Shown: positions 24,176 through 34,862 of the stretch, in pieces
Layout: every line of letters begins with the position of its first letter
Numbering within the stretch: the first letter of the stretch is position 1
Source: Gilliamella sp. wkB178
Lineage (GTDB): Bacteria; Pseudomonadota; Gammaproteobacteria; Enterobacterales; Orbaceae
Assembly: GCF_001690705.1 (NCBI RefSeq)
Contig: NZ_LZGK01000014.1
Coordinates: forward strand, 124,001 to 188,000
Direction of reading: 5' to 3'
DNA length: 64,000 nucleotides
Program-made: the position numbers and the translations under genes
Notes under the pieces: model-generated
The model's database searches: none
Told to the model about the DNA's origin: nothing
What the model saw: the letters and a program-made list of their open reading frames with translations, nothing else

Positions 24176-25897
24176 ATGTCGTCAAAAAAAACTGTCGCAC
24201 AAATTATAGTTGATATTTTAGCAGAAGCTGGAGTTAAACATTGTTATGGTATTGTTGGCGATACATTAAATCACATAACTTCTGCCATCAGAAAGAGTGA
24301 TATTGAATGGGTACATGTCCGTCATGAAGAAGTCGGTGCTTTCGCTGCAGGAGCAGAAGCTTATTTAACTAATCAAATTACTGCTTGCGCCGGATCTTGT
24401 GGCCCTGGTAGCTTGCATTTTATTAATGGTATTTATGAAGCACAACGTAATAAAGTACCAGTTATTTTATTAGCTAGCCAATTAGTTACATCGCAACAGG
24501 GAACGGATTTCCCACAAGAGGTGGATTTTGAATCTCTTTATAAAAATTGTTCAGTATTTTGTCGACAAATTAATGATCCTACGCAAGTAAGAGAAATTAC
24601 AACTGCGGCTATTCAAGCTGCCATAAATCAACGTGGTGTTGCAGTATTAGTAATACCTTATAACATTAGTAAAGAGCATGTAGAAGATAAAAGCAGTCAT
24701 AAAATTTATCATCCTAACCCAGTTATACGCCCATCTGACACAGAACTCACTGAAATAGCGAATATTTTAAACCAACACAAAAAAGTTACAATTTTTGCAG
24801 GACAGGGTGTTTTTGATGCACATGCTGAATTAATTGATCTAGCAGAAAAATTGAAATCACCAATTGTACATACTTCCCGAGCTAAAGATTTTGTTGAATA
24901 TGATAATCCTTATAATGTTGGTATGACCGGTATGTTTGGTATGGAATCAGGTTTAACTGCTATTAAAGATTGTGAAGTACTCTTAATGTTAGGTGCTGAT
25001 TTTGCTTGGTCACAGTTTTATCCAGATAAAGCAATTATTATTCAAGTTGATATAGATGCCACTCACTTAGGTCGCCGGCATCCAGTGGATATTGGCGTAG
25101 TGGGTAGTAGTAAACCGACTTTATCTGCATTATTACCATTAGTTAATGAAAAACATGAAACTAAATTTTTAGAAGGGTGTTGCCAATTATATACAAAATC
25201 CATGAACAAATTGAATAAAAAGGCTCTCCCATCACATTCTACCATTCACCCACAATATTTAACTGAACTTATTGATAAATATGCTGCAGATGATGCAATA
25301 CTTTGTGCTGATGTTGGTTCAGCAATGGTGTGGGCATGTCGTCACTTCAATACTAATGGCAAAAGACGTACATTAATAAGTTTAAAACATGGAACCATGG
25401 CGAATGCTATGCCACAAGCTTTGGGAGCACAAAAAGCATTTCCAAATCGACAAGTGATTACTTTATCTGGTGATGGTGGTATTAGTATGTTATTAGGTGA
25501 TTTATTAACTACAATACAAGAAAAATTACCCATAAAAATCATTGTACTCAATAATGGTTCCTTAAACTTTGTTGAATTAGAGCAAAAAGTTGAAGGGTTA
25601 ATTGATCACTATACTGATTTACAAAATCCTGATTTTGCGAAAGTTGCTGATTCAATTGGTTTGTTTTCCATCAGAGTTAATGATTCTGATTTACTTGAGG
25701 CCGCGATGCAATCATTTTTATCTCATCCTGGACCCGCGTTATTAGATGTTAAAACTAGTCCTAATGAACTAGTTATGCCACCAGAAATTCAAACATCACA
25801 AGTAATGGGTATGGCTCTTTATGGTGTTAAGGCATCTTTAAATGGAAAAATGGGCGATGTGGTTAATTTATTGGTAGATAATTTTGTTAAAAAATAG
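24176..25897 (+). CDS. poxB: pyruvate dehydrogenase (quinone) / pyruvate oxidase
   Basis: PoxB, 573 residues, is a ThDP- and FAD-dependent peripheral membrane enzyme that oxidises pyruvate to acetate and CO2, passing electrons to quinone. The N-terminal Pyr domain has the catalytic glutamate in HVRHEEVGAFAAGAEA (about residue 50). The PP domain has the ThDP-Mg motif GDGGISMLLGDLL to NN (about 436-463). It has the length of E. coli PoxB. It fits acetate production in an organism relying on sugar oxidation. Confidence 0.95.
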   Translation: MSSKKTVAQIIVDILAEAGVKHCYGIVGDTLNHITSAIRKSDIEWVHVRHEEVGAFAAGAEAYLTNQITACAGSCGPGSLHFINGIYEAQRNKVPVILLASQLVTSQQGTDFPQEVDFESLYKNCSVFCRQINDPTQVREITTAAIQAAINQRGVAVLVIPYNISKEHVEDKSSHKIYHPNPVIRPSDTELTEIANILNQHKKVTIFAGQGVFDAHAELIDLAEKLKSPIVHTSRAKDFVEYDNPYNVGMTGMFGMESGLTAIKDCEVLLMLGADFAWSQFYPDKAIIIQVDIDATHLGRRHPVDIGVVGSSKPTLSALLPLVNEKHETKFLEGCCQLYTKSMNKLNKKALPSHSTIHPQYLTELIDKYAADDAILCADVGSAMVWACRHFNTNGKRRTLISLKHGTMANAMPQALGAQKAFPNRQVITLSGDGGISMLLGDLLTTIQEKLPIKIIVLNNGSLNFVELEQKVEGLIDHYTDLQNPDFAKVADSIGLFSIRVNDSDLLEAAMQSFLSHPGPALLDVKTSPNELVMPPEIQTSQVMGMALYGVKASLNGKMGDVVNLLVDNFVKK

Positions 25898-25938
25898 AAT
25901 TACTCAACTGTCTAATTTGAGAGTCTTACACTTTTGTA

Positions 25939-25972
25939 AAGATGTTTCCTGAGAACTATACGTTTCAGTATA
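25939..25972. repeat. dispersed 34-bp repeat, copy 1
   Basis: This 34-bp intergenic sequence recurs at 49419-49452 with one mismatch (position 25956 C versus G). It begins AAGATGTTTCCTGAGAA and ends GTTTCAGTATA, and has a partly self-complementary CTGA/TCAG core. Here it lies 41 bp downstream of poxB. The repeat family is unknown to me. Confidence 0.75.
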
Positions 25973-25981
25973 TTTTAAAAA

Positions 25982-26006
25982 ATTCTGCCGCTTTATACGG
26001 CAGAAT
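25982..26006. terminator. edd terminator (possibly shared with poxB)
   Basis: ATTCTGCCG (25982-25990) pairs with CGGCAGAAT (25998-26006) over a 7-base loop between the convergent poxB and edd genes. On the minus strand it is followed by an A/T-rich tail. Confidence 0.8.
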
Positions 26007-26014
26007 AATTAGGA

Positions 26015-27820
26015 TTAGAAGTTAACCGCACCTTCTTCTGCAGAAGTAAGATTTTCACGAATAATCGTAAAAAGTTCACGACCAAAGCCATGATGAGAGT
26101 CGGTTAAATTAAATGGATAAGGTTCACGTTTCGCAAGTTCCGTGTCATCAACTAGTAATGTTATTTCACCTGTTTGACCATTAACTCTGATCATATCGCC
26201 ATCTTGTACCTTACTTAATAAACCACCTTCATAAGCTTCGGGAGTAACATGAATAGCCGCAGGCACTTTTCCCGAAGCACCAGATAAACGGCCGTCGGTT
26301 AATAATGCTACTTTATAGCCGCGATCTTGTAATACACCTAATGGTGTAATAAGTTTATGAAGTTCTGGCATACCAATAGCTTTTGGTCCTTGGTAACGGA
26401 CCACAACAACACAGTCTTTATCAAGTTTGCCAGCTTTATATTCAGCATCTAAATCATATTGGCTATTAAAAACTACGGCGGGCGCCTCAATAATTTGATG
26501 TTCAGGAGCAATTGCAGATGTTTTCATAACTGCACGCCCAATATTACCAGACATTACTTTTAATCCTCCATGTGAATTAAAAGGTTTTTTTATTGATGCA
26601 ATGACATTTTCATCAAGTGATTTTGTTGGTCCTTCACGGTAGATTAATTTACCATTTTCTAAAATAGGTTCTTTGGTATAACGGCTTAGACCTCTACCTA
26701 CAACTGTCTCGACATCTTCATGAAGCAAATCACCATTTAGTAGTTCTCTAACTAATAATGAAGTACCACCCGCAGCTTGAAAATAATTGATATCAGCTGG
26801 TCCATTGGGATAAATTCGACAAAGTAAAGGGACAACTGTAGACAAATCAGAAATATCATCCCAATTAATGATAATACCTGCTGCTTTTGCCATAGCAACA
26901 ATATGCATCGTCAGATTGGTTGAGCCGCCAGTAGCAAGTAAGGCAACTAAACCATTTACAATTACTTTTTCATCAACCATTTTACCTACTGGCATGTAAT
27001 TTCCTGATTGATTTGTTAGGCGGGTAATTTGTTTGGCCGCAGCATTGGTTAATTCAAAGCGTAACGCTGTTTCTGGATGAACAAATGCGGCACCCGGTAA
27101 GTGCAAGCCCATTAACTCAATAACCATTTGGTTACTATTCGCGGTTCCATAAAAAGTACAAGTACCACTGGTGTGGTATGAGGCGGATTCTGATTCTAAT
27201 AAATCTGCACGGGTTGCTTTACCTTCAGAATACAGTTGACGAATACGGACTTTTTCTTTGTTTGGTAACCCGGAAGGCATTGGTCCGGCTGGTACAAAAA
27301 TTGCGGGTAGGTGGCCAAAGGTTAAAGCGCCAACAAAGAGCCCAGGTACAATTTTATCACATATCCCTAAGTATAAAGCGCCATCGAACATATTGTGAGA
27401 TAAAGCAACGGCAACAGACATAGCAATTATATCACGGCTCATTAGGGAAATTTCCATTCCAGGTTCACCTTGAGTAACGCCATCACACATAGCTGGTACA
27501 CCTCCAGCCATCTGACCGACAGCACCTACTTCATGTAGTACTTTACGGATTTGTTCTGGATAAAACTCATAAGGTTTATGAGCAGAAAGCATATCATTGT
27601 AAGAATTAATAATACCAATATTACTTTTTAAGATGTTTTTTAAATCATTTTTATCATTAATACAACAAGCGGCGAAACCATGTGCCAAATTACTACATGG
27701 TAAACTAGCTCTGGTCACTTTTTTTAACATGGCTTGTTCTATTTTTTGTAAATAAGCCTCACGTGAAGCTTTAGAACGATCAATAATACGCTGAGTTACA
27801 GCTTTAATAGTAGGATTCAC
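26015..27820 (-). CDS. edd: phosphogluconate dehydratase
   Basis: Edd, 601 residues, converts 6-phosphogluconate to KDPG in the Entner-Doudoroff pathway; it is an iron-sulfur enzyme of the IlvD/Edd family. Identity is clear along the whole length, for example NSYNDMLSAHKPYE, GVPAMCDGVTQGEPGMELS-like segments and GASGKVPAAIHVTPEA. It begins with GTG. It is 44 bp downstream of gntK on the same strand, forming a gluconate-use operon. The next enzyme, Eda, is not in the window. Confidence 0.96.
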   Translation of the reverse strand: MNPTIKAVTQRIIDRSKASREAYLQKIEQAMLKKVTRASLPCSNLAHGFAACCINDKNDLKNILKSNIGIINSYNDMLSAHKPYEFYPEQIRKVLHEVGAVGQMAGGVPAMCDGVTQGEPGMEISLMSRDIIAMSVAVALSHNMFDGALYLGICDKIVPGLFVGALTFGHLPAIFVPAGPMPSGLPNKEKVRIRQLYSEGKATRADLLESESASYHTSGTCTFYGTANSNQMVIELMGLHLPGAAFVHPETALRFELTNAAAKQITRLTNQSGNYMPVGKMVDEKVIVNGLVALLATGGSTNLTMHIVAMAKAAGIIINWDDISDLSTVVPLLCRIYPNGPADINYFQAAGGTSLLVRELLNGDLLHEDVETVVGRGLSRYTKEPILENGKLIYREGPTKSLDENVIASIKKPFNSHGGLKVMSGNIGRAVMKTSAIAPEHQIIEAPAVVFNSQYDLDAEYKAGKLDKDCVVVVRYQGPKAIGMPELHKLITPLGVLQDRGYKVALLTDGRLSGASGKVPAAIHVTPEAYEGGLLSKVQDGDMIRVNGQTGEITLLVDDTELAKREPYPFNLTDSHHGFGRELFTIIRENLTSAEEGAVNF

Positions 27821-27864
27821 ATTAACCTCTTAGCTTTTATTATTTTTTAATTCTATTTATAATT

Positions 27865-28389
27865 TTAGCAATGACAGATTGCTCTTATAACTTCTTCGGT
27901 ATCATGCACGACATTATTTAATGGTTGTTCAATATTAACTGTGTAGACATCCTTTTCATCGGAAGTTGGTTCTTCAAGGGTATCAAATTGTGATTGCAGC
28001 ATGCCGGTTTTTTGATAGTGACCTATACGTTTAGCTAAACGATTTGCAATAACTTCAAAGCTACCTTTTAAATAAATAAAATGAACATTCTCATTTTCAC
28101 CACGAATAATATCCCGGTATTGTCGTTTTAATGCTGAACATATAATAATTGATATATCATTGACATTACTCATTGCAAAAGCGGCATTACTAATTAAATG
28201 AAGCCAAGGAAAACGATCTTCATCATTTAAAGGTGTACCACTGCGCATTTTTAAAATATTAGCTTTAGGATGCAAGAAATCACCATCTAAAAAAGCTGCA
28301 TCCAGATCGTAAGCTACTTGTTTAGCAACTGCCGATTTCCCACAACCAGATACCCCCATTAATATAAAAACCTGTTTATGTTTTTTCAT
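27865..28389 (-). CDS. gntK: gluconokinase
   Basis: GntK, 174 residues, phosphorylates gluconate to 6-phosphogluconate. The P-loop GVSGCGKS is at residues 12-19, with the FLDGDFLHPKANILKM substrate region typical of the family. The start MKKHKQVFILMG is preferred to an upstream in-frame start at 28428 because it gives the family length. It leads a gntK-edd operon that feeds gluconate directly into the Entner-Doudoroff pathway. A near-consensus CRP site lies upstream. Confidence 0.94.
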   Translation of the reverse strand: MKKHKQVFILMGVSGCGKSAVAKQVAYDLDAAFLDGDFLHPKANILKMRSGTPLNDEDRFPWLHLISNAAFAMSNVNDISIIICSALKRQYRDIIRGENENVHFIYLKGSFEVIANRLAKRIGHYQKTGMLQSQFDTLEEPTSDEKDVYTVNIEQPLNNVVHDTEEVIRAICHC

Positions 28390-28468
28390 TATAATTATTC
28401 CTATATCGTTATTTGTTACTGGTAACATTTTGCTATGTTAATCTTTTTTGGCAATTTAAAATATCTTT

Positions 28469-28490
28469 TTTTGTGATCTAGATCAGATTT
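28469..28490. promoter_or_regulatory. CRP-binding site upstream of gntK-edd
   Basis: TGTGATCTAGATCAGA (28472-28487) matches the ideal CRP core TGTGA-N6-TCACA except at one position, and includes the consensus TCTAGA centre. It lies about 83 bp upstream of the gntK ATG, in the right region to activate the operon. Binding by CRP is inferred from the consensus. Confidence 0.75.
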
Positions 28491-28536
28491 TTAATAAAGT
28501 TATTAAAATAAAGGAAATAATAAATTAAAAATATAC

Positions 28537-28566
28537 GATATCCCTATAAAACGTTATAGGAATATC
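28537..28566 (-). terminator. terminator after the ABC-2 permease gene
   Basis: GATAT-C-CCTATAA (28537-28549) pairs with TTATAGG-A-ATATC (28554-28566) with one mismatch and a 4-base loop. On the minus strand it follows the permease stop at 28585 and runs into TATATTTTT. Confidence 0.6.
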
Positions 28567-28584
28567 AGCTAAGTCCTTACGATT

Positions 28585-29742
28585 TTATGAATTAGCTGAT
28601 TTTTTCATTTTAGTTACAAAAATCATCACAATAAAAGCGATTATAGTTAAATAGATGAGAAAAGCTCCATAAGTAGCTAACATATCTATGAGTGAACGTC
28701 CTCGCATGGCAAAGTCACGGAAAAAACGGAATAACCAGACTAATGGAAATGCGTGACTGACATAGTAAGTCCAGATAGGCATAATCCCTACCGCCATTGT
28801 TGACCCACCCATGATAAATCCAGGTGGTACTAAAAATATCATCCGACTAGCACCTTCTCCTGGATTGTTAGTATTCCATGAAAGTAATAATCCTAACCAA
28901 CCAAATGCTAATCCGGTCATAAATACACTAGGTAAGTAAGCAAAATAGTTTCCGTCAAAGCGTAATTGCCCAAAGATGACTAACACCGCTGTAATTAAGG
29001 TTAAGGCGGTAGTGTAAAATAACGCATATGGAATTGTTCTAGCTAATAAAGCTAATGGTCCTCTTTCTAATGCAATATTCCACATTCCGGTTACTTTTAA
29101 GCGACCTATTATCATCAATGAGGTTAAACCATAAGTTAATGATGAGAAAAAATAAACAAAATAAATAATTGTTGATATTGTTGAAGAGCTTGCTGGATTA
29201 AACATGTACCTTGTTTTAAGTTGCATTGGCGACAAGACTGCTTCAGTACTATCTTTACCTAATCCTAGGGCCGCTACTTGATTAACACTTATTTCAGCAC
29301 CTAATTCAGGTATATATTCATTAAGATTCTGTAATACTTTAGCATTTTGTGCATCATTGGTATCATCAGCAAAATAACCTAAGCGAACAGTTTGATCGCC
29401 CTTTTTTAAGCTTTTTTCTAAACCTTTAGGAATATATAACACCCCTAAATTGCGATCATGGGAGACCAATGGTATTGGATTTACTGGAGCTCTAAGCACC
29501 TCAGATACTTCAATGTAAGGAGAAGTATTAATTTTACTAATTAATTCTGTAGAATATTTGGAACCATCTAGATCAATAACTGCAATTTTTCCCTCAAAAA
29601 CTGCACCATGACTTAAAACTAAGGAAAAGATTAGTGCAACGATAGTAGCTAATCCAATCGATACTTTATAATAAGGTATGAAATGGCCTGATAACATTGC
29701 ATCAAGCTCTTCAAAAATAGATTTAATGATGTTTTGCATCAT
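28585..29742 (-). CDS. ABC-2 type permease (no adjacent ATPase)
   Basis: This 385-residue membrane protein has one N-terminal hydrophobic segment (about 30-50), a large extracytoplasmic domain (about 55-190), and about five C-terminal helices, the layout of ABC-2 permeases such as YhhJ/YbhS. ATG 29742 or 29739 is preferred to a TTG at 29751, because GAGGT lies just upstream. It overlaps the end of the hlyD-like gene by 20 bp. No ATP-binding subunit is encoded nearby, which is unusual. Substrate unknown; drug or lipid-like export is inference. Confidence 0.82.
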   Translation of the reverse strand: MMQNIIKSIFEELDAMLSGHFIPYYKVSIGLATIVALIFSLVLSHGAVFEGKIAVIDLDGSKYSTELISKINTSPYIEVSEVLRAPVNPIPLVSHDRNLGVLYIPKGLEKSLKKGDQTVRLGYFADDTNDAQNAKVLQNLNEYIPELGAEISVNQVAALGLGKDSTEAVLSPMQLKTRYMFNPASSSTISTIIYFVYFFSSLTYGLTSLMIIGRLKVTGMWNIALERGPLALLARTIPYALFYTTALTLITAVLVIFGQLRFDGNYFAYLPSVFMTGLAFGWLGLLLSWNTNNPGEGASRMIFLVPPGFIMGGSTMAVGIMPIWTYYVSHAFPLVWLFRFFRDFAMRGRSLIDMLATYGAFLIYLTIIAFIVMIFVTKMKKSANS

Positions 29743-30853
29743 CGACCTCAAGTGTCATTCCTGTTAATAATTGTGGAATAGATTCCATATAAATTCTAAC
29801 TTGATAAGAAGTTAGATCTGCTTGGCCTCGTTCTCGTGTCATTCTTAAGTCTGCAAAGGAAGGTGCGGCTGTAGCAAAGCGAATAATGCCTTTGACTTTT
29901 TTGTCAAGAGCAATGGCATTAGCTGTCACGGATGTTCCTGGTTGATAATCTTTAACCATATTTTCATTAACATAAATATCCACATATTTACGATCGGTTT
30001 CTAATAATACTGCCGGTGCTCCATTTGGTACTACTTCACCATCTTCATACATAATCTTCAATACTTTACCACTTTCAGGTGCAACTAAAGTAAGTCGTTT
30101 ATAGTTAACTTGTAATTGCTTTAACTCTGCTTCAGATTGATTTAATTGACCACGTAATTGTGCTAATTGATTTTGACGATTTTTGATTTTATCTCTAGCA
30201 ATAGTAATCGCCTGTAAAGTCATGCCTGTTGCATTTTTAGTTTGTTGAAACTGACTAATTTGTTCTTTTGTAGCACCTATCATCAATGTTGCTAATTGAC
30301 TTTCTATCTGTATTACTTGCATTTTAGTCGCAATAAAAGTATTACGGGTACTATCTAATTGTGATTGTGAAGTACCACCCGTTTTACGTAATTGGCTATG
30401 GCGATCAAATTCTATACTTGCTAAATCTCGTGCAGACCTAGCTGCTTCTAAATTAGCTTGAACTTCTTCTATTTTTCGCCAAGTTGATAATTCAGTTAAA
30501 TCTGTATCGTTTTCTGCTATGCTGATTGCAGCTTGTTCTTGATTAACTGAAGCTTGTTGACTATCAACAACTGCTTGAAGGCGTTCAATGGCAATTTTTG
30601 TATCAACATCATCAAGTTGCATTAAAGGATCCCCTTTGTTTACAAATTCCGATTCTTGTACAAACCGTTTAATTACCCGCCCTCCAACATTTTCAAATGC
30701 CACATTAACTTCATCGGCAGTTAATACTCCCGATTTGATACTTTTAGCTACCGAAACAGCATCATTTCTTGAACCAAAGTAAATCAGCAAAGATCCGAAA
30801 GTAAGTAATAATAAAAATATGGCTGGGATTTTAATATTTTTTTTCATCATCAT
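29723..30853 (-). CDS. HlyD/EmrA-type membrane fusion protein
   Basis: This 376-residue protein has an N-terminal membrane anchor (about 8-27), a biotinyl-lipoyl-like half-motif (GGRVIKRFVQESEFVNKGDPLMQL), a long coiled coil (about 75-250) and a second lipoyl half plus beta-barrel (VAPESGKVLKIMYEDGEVV). It should bridge an inner-membrane exporter to the outer membrane. It overlaps the permease gene and shares an operator-like site with marR upstream, so the three genes form one regulated export locus. Confidence 0.88.
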   Translation of the reverse strand: MMMKKNIKIPAIFLLLLTFGSLLIYFGSRNDAVSVAKSIKSGVLTADEVNVAFENVGGRVIKRFVQESEFVNKGDPLMQLDDVDTKIAIERLQAVVDSQQASVNQEQAAISIAENDTDLTELSTWRKIEEVQANLEAARSARDLASIEFDRHSQLRKTGGTSQSQLDSTRNTFIATKMQVIQIESQLATLMIGATKEQISQFQQTKNATGMTLQAITIARDKIKNRQNQLAQLRGQLNQSEAELKQLQVNYKRLTLVAPESGKVLKIMYEDGEVVPNGAPAVLLETDRKYVDIYVNENMVKDYQPGTSVTANAIALDKKVKGIIRFATAAPSFADLRMTRERGQADLTSYQVRIYMESIPQLLTGMTLEVDDAKHH

Positions 30854-30872
30854 AATATAGCTTATTTTCCAT

Positions 30873-30893
30873 TTTATTTAGTCAGCTAACTAT
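30873..30893. promoter_or_regulatory. MarR-type operator, hlyD side
   Basis: The 21-bp sequence TTTATTTAGTCAGCTAACTAT lies 20 bp upstream of the hlyD-like start. It contains the near-palindrome TAGTCAGCTAACTA (30879-30892) and recurs with two changes in front of marR (31445-31465). It is a likely binding site for the adjacent MarR regulator. Confidence 0.6.
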
Positions 30894-30932
30894 TTAAGTA
30901 ATATATAACCACTTTAATCTTTTTAAAGTTAA

Positions 30933-31430
30933 TTATTTTCGTAATAATTTACGTAACATAACTATTAAAGACTCTTGTTCTTGGCGGTTTAAAACCTGAG
31001 CAAAAGCACGAATCGATTTTAGGTGGTTAGGTAATGCATTTTGAATAAGACGGATACCCGCTGGGGTTAAGGCTATTAAACGCGACCGACCATCTTCATC
31101 ATTTTTTGACATTGAGATTAAAGGTTCTTTAGCAACCAGCATTCGTTTAACCATTACCGATACTGTAGCCGCTGTTACCCCTAAACGTAATGCCAGATCA
31201 CCGGCACAGGTTTCACCTTCTGAAAATAATGACATCAATAAGGCAAACTTACCTTCAGATACATCATAATCTTTAGCCAATTGGGCATATATATTTGAAC
31301 GAATTAAATCGGCGGTGGTAATCAAGCTAAGTACTAAATCAACGCCAGAAACATCTACGATATCATCATTAAGTCTTTGAGCTCGAGCTAAGGTTTCACG
31401 AGAAGGAAGCTTTCTAGAATTATAATTCAA
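30933..31430 (-). CDS. MarR family transcriptional regulator
   Basis: This 165-residue protein has a winged helix-turn-helix of the MarR type (about 60-130), with the recognition region GDLALRLGVTAATVSVMVKRML and the wing residues DGRSRLIALTPAG. The start is a TTG codon; no nearby ATG in frame fits. It lies upstream of the hlyD-like and permease genes on the same strand and is flanked by two copies of a palindromic site, so it probably controls itself and the exporter. The inducer is unknown. Confidence 0.87.
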   Translation of the reverse strand: MNYNSRKLPSRETLARAQRLNDDIVDVSGVDLVLSLITTADLIRSNIYAQLAKDYDVSEGKFALLMSLFSEGETCAGDLALRLGVTAATVSVMVKRMLVAKEPLISMSKNDEDGRSRLIALTPAGIRLIQNALPNHLKSIRAFAQVLNRQEQESLIVMLRKLLRK

Positions 31431-31444
31431 TGATCATTACCTAA

Positions 31445-31465
31445 TTTATTTAGTCGGCTAATTAT
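31445..31465. promoter_or_regulatory. MarR-type operator, marR side
   Basis: TTTATTTAGTCGGCTAATTAT lies 14 bp upstream of the marR start codon and matches the hlyD-side site (30873-30893) at 19 of 21 positions. The core TTAGTCGGCTAA is palindromic at its ends. Its location predicts autoregulation. Confidence 0.6.
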
Positions 31466-31742
31466 ACTAGTCTAATAATAATTTGCAATATTTTTAGTGA
31501 TGATTTTTTTATTTTTATAGGGTTTTACACTTAAGAAATAAAATGAACTATTTTTACTGTTAAAATAATTGTCACTAAGAAATAGTATATTGTGTGATCT
31601 TTTATTCGATATGATGATATTTACACGTTTATTAAAATAAATATATTACATACTAGATAATATTTAATAGAGCTAATGAAGCTAAAATAGTATCTCCCTG
31701 ATCTTTTTTTATAACTTTTTGCGATCTTTTGCTAAAGAGCAC
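31466..31742. other. intergenic region between marR and the rplU promoter
   Basis: This A/T-rich stretch separates the divergent marR and rplU genes. I see no ORF, hairpin or repeat in it beyond the flanking operator and promoter elements; it probably contains the marR promoter. Confidence 0.5.
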
Positions 31743-31771
31743 TTGCAACCAACTCTATTTTTGCGTAAAAT
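31743..31771 (+). promoter_or_regulatory. rplU operon promoter
   Basis: TTGCAA (31743-31748) and TAAAAT (31766-31771) are separated by 17 bp. They lie about 75 bp upstream of the rplU start and should drive rplU-rpmA and, by read-through, yhbE-obgE. Confidence 0.6.
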
Positions 31772-31847
31772 TCACGCCCTATATGATTAATCAATGCAGA
31801 CATATTTGTTAAATCAGTGATCGTCTGCTTTTTATGCGGAGTTAAGT

Positions 31848-32156
31848 ATGTACGCAGTTTTCCAAAGTGGTGGTAAACAACACCGAGTTAGCGAAGGACA
31901 AGTCGTTCGCTTGGAAAAAATTGAAGTCGAAACTGGCGGTGAAGTTGTTTTCGATAAAGTTTTAATGGTAGCAAATGGTGAAGACATCAAAGTTGGTGCC
32001 CCGTTTGTTGAAGGTGCAACAATTAAAGCAGAAATTGTTGAACACGGTCGTGGTGACAAAGTAAAAATTGTTAAATTTCGTCGTCGTAAACACTATCGTA
32101 AACAACAAGGTCATCGTCAGTGGTTTACTGATGTGAAGATCACTGCAATCGCTTAA
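31848..32156 (+). CDS. rplU: 50S ribosomal protein L21
   Basis: L21 (bL21), 102 residues, begins [18 protein letters not shown] and contains the conserved [21 protein letters not shown] region. It binds 23S rRNA and depends on L20 for incorporation. It is followed by rpmA after 15 bp, the universal L21-L27 pair. Confidence 0.98.
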   Translation: MYAVFQSGGKQHRVSEGQVVRLEKIEVETGGEVVFDKVLMVANGEDIKVGAPFVEGATIKAEIVEHGRGDKVKIVKFRRRKHYRKQQGHRQWFTDVKITAIA

Positions 32157-32171
32157 TAGGAGTATCTAACA

Positions 32172-32432
32172 ATGGCACATAAGAAAGCTGGTGGTTCATC
32201 ACGTAATGGTCGTGATTCCCAGAGTAAACGTTTAGGTGTAAAACGTTATGGTAGTCAAGAAGTTCTTGCTGGTAATATTTTAGTTCGTCAACGTGGAACT
32301 CAGTTTCACCCAGGCACTAATGTAGGTTGTGGTCGTGATCATACTTTATTTGCTTTAATTGATGGACAAGTTAAATTTGAAGTCAAAGGACCTAAAAACC
32401 GTCGTTATGTTAGTGTAGTTGCTAACAGTTAA
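32172..32432 (+). CDS. rpmA: 50S ribosomal protein L27
   Basis: L27 (bL27), 86 residues, begins [20 protein letters not shown]. It has the flexible N-terminus that reaches the peptidyl transferase centre and no Firmicutes-type cleavable leader. A terminator follows before yhbE. Confidence 0.98.
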   Translation: MAHKKAGGSSRNGRDSQSKRLGVKRYGSQEVLAGNILVRQRGTQFHPGTNVGCGRDHTLFALIDGQVKFEVKGPKNRRYVSVVANS

Positions 32433-32456
32433 TTTTATTACGGTTTGACAGTTTCT

Positions 32457-32486
32457 AAAGCCTCACAATCATTGTGGGGCTTTTTT
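32457..32486 (+). terminator. terminator after rpmA
   Basis: A 12-bp stem with one G-T pair (32457-32468 with 32472-32483), a 3-base loop and six Ts form a strong intrinsic terminator. It would separate rplU-rpmA from yhbE-obgE, though partial read-through is likely given the lack of another clear promoter. Confidence 0.85.
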
Positions 32487-32518
32487 CATTTCTTGAAACT
32501 TACATAAATATACTCATT

Positions 32519-34650
<2,132 letters not shown>

Positions 34651-34707
34651 TTATTATGATATATTCATTCATCATAACTGAAATAATTAAGAATATTTTT
34701 TAAAAAT

Positions 34708-34735
34708 GCAGGGAAATTCCCTGCTCAATTCTAGT
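34708..34735 (+). terminator. hairpin after obgE
   Basis: GCAGGGA (34708-34714) pairs with TCCCTGC (34718-34724) over a 3-base loop, followed by a T-containing but not pure T tract. Likely end of the obgE transcript, separating it from the small RNA gene. Confidence 0.55.
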
Positions 34736-34827
34736 ATTTTTCATTTCTATAATCCAATCCATATTTTATAAAGCCATTGAGTTAGAAAAATTTTTTTAAC
34801 ATTTTTTGAAAAATATCAAAAAAACAC

Positions 34828-34857
34828 TTGCTTTTAATAATGAGAATGATTATCATT
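34828..34857 (+). promoter_or_regulatory. ryhB promoter overlapped by a Fur box
   Basis: TTGCTT (34828-34833) and TATCAT (34851-34856) are 17 bp apart. Across the -10 lies AATGAGAATGATTATCATT (34839-34857), a strong match to the Fur box consensus of GATAATGATAATCATTATC type. Fur with iron should block this promoter, so the downstream RNA would be made under iron limitation. Confidence 0.85.
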
Positions 34858-34862
34858 ATTTC

